Source: Cytophagaceae bacterium UBA6715
GTDB lineage: Bacteria > Bacteroidota > Bacteroidia > Cytophagales > Spirosomataceae
NCBI GenBank assembly: GCA_002454335.1
Contig: DKIP01000040.1
Location: 1-9,738 of the forward strand
DNA: 9,738 bases
Direction: 5' to 3'
Shown one piece after another: positions 7,008-9,738 of this stretch (the stretch's first letter is position 1; every line of letters starts with the position of its first letter). The notes beneath the pieces are model-generated. The model was not told where the DNA came from, ran no database searches, and worked only from the letters and a program-made list of their open reading frames with translations. The position numbers were made by a program, and so were the translations under genes.

Positions 7008-7341
7008 ATGCCATTTCGCGTAATTCAACCGTGTAAAAGGTATTGGGAAAGGGAAAACTTTCTGCAACACGTGTTGCTTCTTCCCAGGATGACATGATCA
7101 GTGTGATGACTTGTGAGATTTCTCCGCCATCAATAAGTTGAACTATCTTTTGTTCAATTTTCCCACTTGCTCCTAGGTACAAGGTTTGTCCCGAAAATTT
7201 CTGGTAGAGCATGTCTTGGTATTGTTCTTTGATGGATTTTAACCACGTGCGAATTTGCTCCAATTCTTCGGTGGAGGCAAGGCTGTTTGCTCCTGAAATT
7301 CCCTCTACTGGGCCACGAATAATGATCACAAATCGTTTCAT
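7006..7341 (-). CDS. Small YCII/DGPF-like domain protein
   Basis: A 111-residue soluble protein. It starts with a beta strand (MKRFVIIIRGP), continues with a helix (about 24-45), then a beta-hairpin region (QTLYLGASGKI), and ends with a segment resembling the YCII-related/DGPF ferredoxin-like fold: ITLIMSSWEEATRVAESFPF (79-98) followed by FYTVELREM (102-110). That ending matches the family pattern of strand, SxEEA helix, Pro, strand with VExRE. The strong DGPF motif itself and the His/Asp pair proposed as catalytic in YciI are not evident, so it may be a divergent or non-catalytic member. No cysteine, signal peptide or membrane segment is seen. It is the second gene of a minus-strand operon, 19 bp downstream of the ArsR-family regulator. 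Small YCII-type proteins occur next to regulators elsewhere, but a function cannot be assigned. Confidence 0.6.
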   Translation of the reverse strand: MKRFVIIIRGPVEGISGANSLASTEELEQIRTWLKSIKEQYQDMLYQKFSGQTLYLGASGKIEQKIVQLIDGGEISQVITLIMSSWEEATRVAESFPFPNTFYTVELREMA

Positions 7342-7360
7342 AAAAATTGTATTATTCTAA

Positions 7361-7720
7361 TTAAAATTCACTTTGAAATTTATCAAATGGATTTTCTATT
7401 TTGACTTTTGGCGCCCTTACAACACGTTCCTTTGGGGCGGGTTTTGCTACCGGATTGGTCGGCGGGAGCAAGGGATTGAGCCAGGCTGCCAACTGACTCA
7501 AGGCTTCTTTTTCAAGTGCATAGTAAATGAAGACTCCGTTTCTTCGAGTCGTCACAAGGCCAGCTTCTTTTAATACAGATAAGTGTCGGGAAATGGTGGG
7601 AGCGGCATAGTCGAATTGATCAAAAATACTGCTCGCTGGCATTTCACCATCTTTGAGCATCTCAATGATCTTACGCCGTGACTCATCACCTATTGCCTTA
7701 CTTATCGCCTCGATTGTCAT
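7361..7720 (-). CDS. ArsR-family winged-helix transcriptional regulator
   Basis: A 119-residue DNA-binding repressor-type protein. The N-terminal helix (ISKAIGDESRRKIIEML, 6-22) and the winged helix-turn-helix at about 27-70 (MPASSIFDQF, then AAPTISRHLSVLKEAGLV as recognition helix, then the wing TTRRNGVFIYYAL) are standard for ArsR/SdpR regulators. There is no cysteine anywhere and the only histidine is in the recognition helix, so the usual ELCVCD-type metal site is absent. It is therefore probably not a metal sensor; constitutive autorepression or control by another ligand or protein is likelier. An unusual Pro/Lys-rich tail (about 84-119) follows the HTH. It starts a two-gene operon with the YCII-like gene, and its promoter region carries several dyads suggesting autoregulation. 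Confidence 0.9.
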   Translation of the reverse strand: MTIEAISKAIGDESRRKIIEMLKDGEMPASSIFDQFDYAAPTISRHLSVLKEAGLVTTRRNGVFIYYALEKEALSQLAAWLNPLLPPTNPVAKPAPKERVVRAPKVKIENPFDKFQSEF

Positions 7721-7733
7721 ATATTGATTACTT

Positions 7734-7745
7734 ATTTAGCTAAAT
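7734..7745. promoter_or_regulatory. 12-bp palindrome overlapping the ArsR -7 element
   Basis: The perfect palindrome ATTTAGCTAAAT covers most of the predicted -7 element and the region just before the transcription start, 14 bp from the start codon. Its TTAGC/GCTAA half-sites recur in the upstream array at 7797-7901, which suggests one protein may recognise both places. Confidence 0.4.
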
Positions 7746-7770
7746 TAATGTATTCCTTGAAGAATACAAA
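7740..7770 (-). promoter_or_regulatory. Predicted promoter of the ArsR operon
   Basis: Read on the minus strand: TTTG (-33; plus-strand CAAA at 7767-7770), a 19-nt spacer, then TAATTTAG (-7; plus-strand 7740-7747), five of six matches to TAnnTTTG. Transcription would start near 7733, about 13 nt before the ArsR ATG at 7720, leaving a very short leader. This is the best promoter match upstream of the operon. Confidence 0.45.
7750..7767. promoter_or_regulatory. 18-bp inverted repeat in the ArsR promoter spacer (operator candidate)
   Basis: A perfect inverted repeat with arms GTATTC (7750-7755) and GAATAC (7762-7767) around CTTGAA. It occupies almost the whole spacer between the predicted -33 and -7 elements, a classical position for an ArsR-family autorepressor. 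No protein-binding data can be inferred beyond position and symmetry. Confidence 0.45.
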
Positions 7771-7796
7771 ATCAAATGCTGTAGCGCGCATGGATA

Positions 7797-7911
7797 GCTA
7801 ATTAGTCGTTCCACTAATTGTTTAGCGTTATTGCTAATTTAATTTAGTTTTTTTGCTAATTAATTAGATAAGCAGGTAAATATAATTAGCATTTGTGCTA
7901 ATTTGTTTATC
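7797..7911. repeat. Degenerate ~21-bp phased repeat array of CTAATT...TTAG units
   Basis: Units starting with CTAATT (or GTAAAT) lie at 7814, 7834, 7856, 7876 and 7898, spaced 20, 22, 20 and 22 bp; a shorter related unit lies at 7798. TTAG falls at 7802, 7822, 7844, 7864 and 7886, with the same alternating 20/22 step. Many units are also dyads: CTAATTAG (7798-7805), TTAGC-N6-GCTAA (7822-7837), the perfect palindrome CTAATTAATTAG (7856-7867), and arms AATTAGCA/TGCTAATT around TTTG (7884-7903). AATTAGT and ACTAATT (7800-7806, 7813-7819) form another inverted repeat. The array lies about 28-140 bp upstream of the predicted ArsR promoter -33 element, in otherwise non-coding AT-rich DNA. Confidence 0.6.
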
Positions 7912-8010
7912 TTGTATACTTTGATTATAAGCCGATGGTTGATTATTGTTGTTACTTCAAGTTAAGGTAGGTTGGTAAAAACTATTTATGTGGTTGTTTG
8001 TGTTCGAGGC

Positions 8011-8045
8011 AAAAAAATAGCCACTTTATCGTATTCAAGTGGCTA
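8011..8045 (-). terminator. Terminator of the MurF-Alr gene
   Basis: A perfect 9-bp stem (arms 8018-8026 and 8037-8045) with a 10-nt loop. On the minus strand it is followed directly by seven T (plus-strand A7, 8011-8017). It begins 31 bp after the stop codon of the MurF-Alr gene and separates that transcript from the ArsR operon. Confidence 0.85.
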
Positions 8046-8076
8046 GTGCTTTTGGGTCTGATAATTGCTACGATTA

Positions 8077-9738
8077 TTACTCGCGTATATAGATTCGTTT
8101 GACGCGTGAAGAGATACTTGTCATCATTTCGTAAGGGATGGTTTGTGCAGATTTGGCTAATTGCCCCAATTGTATTTTTCCTCCAAATACGATGGCTTCA
8201 TCTCCCTCCTTGATTCCTTTGATTTTACTGACATCCACCATGCACATGTCCATGCAAATGCTTCCGATGGTAGGGCACAGTTGGCCGTGAATTTCAAAGA
8301 CTCCTTGGCCATTTCCTAAGGCCCGACTATATCCATCTGCATAGCCAATTGCTAGGGTAGCAATCTTTCCATCTTCTTCGAATTGTCCAATTCTTCCGTA
8401 GCCAACTGTTTCACCTTTTGCTACATTTTTTATCTGGGATATGAATGTTTTGAGAGTTAATACGTTTTCTAATGCATTTTTTTCGACCGAATTGCCTGAT
8501 ATTCCATACATACTGATGCCCAATCGGACCATATCTAGGTGTGCTTCAGGGTAATTTTGGATCGCTGCCGAGTTGGCAATATGCCAGAGTGGCTTATAAC
8601 CTAATCGATCGCTAATCGCTTGTGCAGCTTCTTTGAATTGATTGATTTGGTATAGTGTAAATTCTTTATGTTTCGGGTTTTCTGAGGCCGCTAAATGGCT
8701 TAAAATACTCACAACCCAGAGTTGGGGCATTTGATTGAGTTCATCCATGAGTTTGGGTATATCACTCATCTCAAAACCGAGTCGTTTCATGCCCGTATCC
8801 AATTTGATATGGATCTTGATATTTTTGTTTTGATTCGTGCTATATTCATCAATGGCGGCCAATAAACTGAAATTGTATATTTCAGGTTCAAGTGCATAAG
8901 ATACCATTTTATCGAATTCTTCTACTTGTGGATTCATCACCATGATAGGTGAATATATTCCATTATTTCGCAGATGGACACCTTCGTCAGTATAAGCAAC
9001 GGTTAGGTATTCGATTCCCTGTGTTTGAAGTATTTTGGCTATTTCTACCGCACCTGCACCATAGGCCTGCGCCTTAACCATACCCATAATTTTGGTATTG
9101 GTACCGATTACTGATCTGTAATAACTTAAATTGTGTTGGAGGGCATCTAAATTGATTTCTAATTGCGTGCAATGGGTTTTTGTTTCCAATGCATTAACAA
9201 TCTTCTCAAAGGCAAATTTTCTGGCTCCTTTCAATAAGATTACTGAATCGTGTAAACCTGTCAAATCTCCCGATTCGATGAGAGATTCCGCTGTTGAATA
9301 AGTATGGATTTGCTTAAAATGGTGCTTATTTCTTTCTATTTGTGCGCCTATCCCTATGATTTTTTCAATCTTCTGGTTTTCTATTAATTGCGTGATTTGC
9401 CGATAAAGTTCCTCTTCTGCAATGCCTGTTTCAATAAAATCACTTATGATTAATACCTTTTTTTTCTCTTCGTATCGTCTATAAAGCGGTAGGGCCAATT
9501 TAAGTCCATCCAAATCATTGTTGTAGGAATCATCAATGAGTTGGTTATTCCGTACGCCCTCTTTGATTTCTAAGCGCATGGAGATGGGTTTAATTCCCAT
9601 AGCCGCCAGGGTTAGTTCTTCATTGCTCATGCCTAACACATGTGCTTGAATGAGGCAATGGCTCAGGTTTTCTAGCGAAGCTTCATCATGTAAATGACTT
9701 TGTATACTTAGGAAAGGTTCGGATTGGTTTCGTTTTTG
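8077..9738 (-). CDS. Bifunctional UDP-MurNAc-tripeptide:D-Ala-D-Ala ligase (MurF)/alanine racemase (Alr), 5' truncated
   Basis: The frame stays open to the right edge (553 codons visible), so the true start and the MurF ATP-binding part lie outside; the GTG at 9639 is internal. The visible N-terminal ~185 codons are the MurF C-terminal region, with the hallmark MRLEIKEG...LIDDSYNNDLDGLK (around 9488-9579). MurF adds D-Ala-D-Ala to UDP-MurNAc-tripeptide. From about 9162 down the sequence is a complete PLP-dependent alanine racemase making D-Ala from L-Ala: LEINLDALQHNL start, PLP lysine in MVKAQAYG (codon 9073-9075), SHLAASE, HIANSAAI, RLGISMYGI, the catalytic Tyr in TVGYGRIG (codon 8398-8400), IGYADGYSRAL and the CMDMCMVDV substrate-pocket strand. 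Fusing the two places D-Ala production beside its use in peptidoglycan synthesis. The fusion is well known in Bacteroidota. It is a single minus-strand unit here with its own terminator. Confidence 0.93.
   Translation of the reverse strand, partial: QKRNQSEPFLSIQSHLHDEASLENLSHCLIQAHVLGMSNEELTLAAMGIKPISMRLEIKEGVRNNQLIDDSYNNDLDGLKLALPLYRRYEEKKKVLIISDFIETGIAEEELYRQITQLIENQKIEKIIGIGAQIERNKHHFKQIHTYSTAESLIESGDLTGLHDSVILLKGARKFAFEKIVNALETKTHCTQLEINLDALQHNLSYYRSVIGTNTKIMGMVKAQAYGAGAVEIAKILQTQGIEYLTVAYTDEGVHLRNNGIYSPIMVMNPQVEEFDKMVSYALEPEIYNFSLLAAIDEYSTNQNKNIKIHIKLDTGMKRLGFEMSDIPKLMDELNQMPQLWVVSILSHLAASENPKHKEFTLYQINQFKEAAQAISDRLGYKPLWHIANSAAIQNYPEAHLDMVRLGISMYGISGNSVEKNALENVLTLKTFISQIKNVAKGETVGYGRIGQFEEDGKIATLAIGYADGYSRALGNGQGVFEIHGQLCPTIGSICMDMCMVDVSKIKGIKEGDEAIVFGGKIQLGQLAKSAQTIPYEMMTSISSRVKRIYIRE

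Larger units (their letters stand above)
7721..8076. other. 356-bp non-coding intergenic region
   Basis: This gap separates the start of the ArsR operon from the 3' end of the MurF-Alr gene. From left to right it holds the predicted ArsR promoter and operators (7734-7770), the phased repeat array (7797-7911), a stretch at 7912-8010 in which I see no gene, clear repeat or RNA signature, and the terminator of the MurF-Alr transcript (8011-8045). No open frame longer than a few codons with any protein character is present. Confidence 0.7.

Noticed and set aside
7748..7801. 17-codon plus-strand open frame (ATG at 7748 to TAA)
   Set aside because: It is very short, covers the predicted ArsR promoter spacer, and has no recognisable protein character.
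7797..7911. CRISPR array interpretation of the phased repeats
   Set aside because: Units are only 20-22 bp, degenerate and contiguous with no unique spacers, and no cas genes are nearby.

Overview
The window looks like a chromosomal segment of a Bacteroidota bacterium, most likely from the Cytophagales or a related order. The evidence is a MurF-alanine racemase fusion protein (typical of this phylum), an acyl-ACP desaturase of the plant type, TTG/TAnnTTTG-like promoter elements in place of E. coli-type boxes, and weak Shine-Dalgarno signals. Nothing marks it as a mobile or phage region: there are no tRNAs, rRNAs, transposases, integrases or CRISPR arrays, and most genes are housekeeping.

Layout: (1) Positions 1-2794, plus strand: the 3' part of a UDP-2,3-diacylglucosamine diphosphatase (lipid A synthesis), a diiron acyl-ACP desaturase, a SpoU/TrmH-family RNA methyltransferase, and a small Lys/Ala-rich, histone-H1-like protein, closed by a strong terminator. 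(2) 2858-5094, plus strand: a two-gene NatA/NatB-type ABC exporter whose probable promoter overlaps the preceding terminator. (3) 5095-5445, minus strand: an ArsC/Spx-fold thiol reductase-like protein whose stop codon abuts the permease stop. It is divergent from (4) 5532-6935, plus strand: class II fumarase. (5) 7006-7720, minus strand: a two-gene operon of a cysteine-free ArsR-family repressor followed by a small YCII/DGPF-like protein. (6) 7721-8076: a 356-bp AT-rich non-coding stretch. (7) 8077-9738, minus strand: a MurF-Alr fusion (cell-wall precursor synthesis), running off the right edge.

The genes do not form one pathway. Envelope functions are loosely clustered at the two ends (lipid A and fatty-acid desaturation on the left, peptidoglycan D-Ala supply on the right). 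Between them are an exporter, a TCA-cycle enzyme and a redox-type protein.

The most unusual part is the control region of the ArsR operon. The predicted promoter has a TTTG -33 element, a 19-nt spacer and a TAATTTAG -7 element. A perfect 18-bp inverted repeat fills the spacer and a 12-bp palindrome covers the -7 element. Upstream of that is an array of degenerate CTAATT...TTAG units repeating every 20-22 bp, about two helical turns. I see no clear evidence of a wholly new multi-gene system. This operator array and its cysteine-free regulator are the best candidates for undescribed biology.
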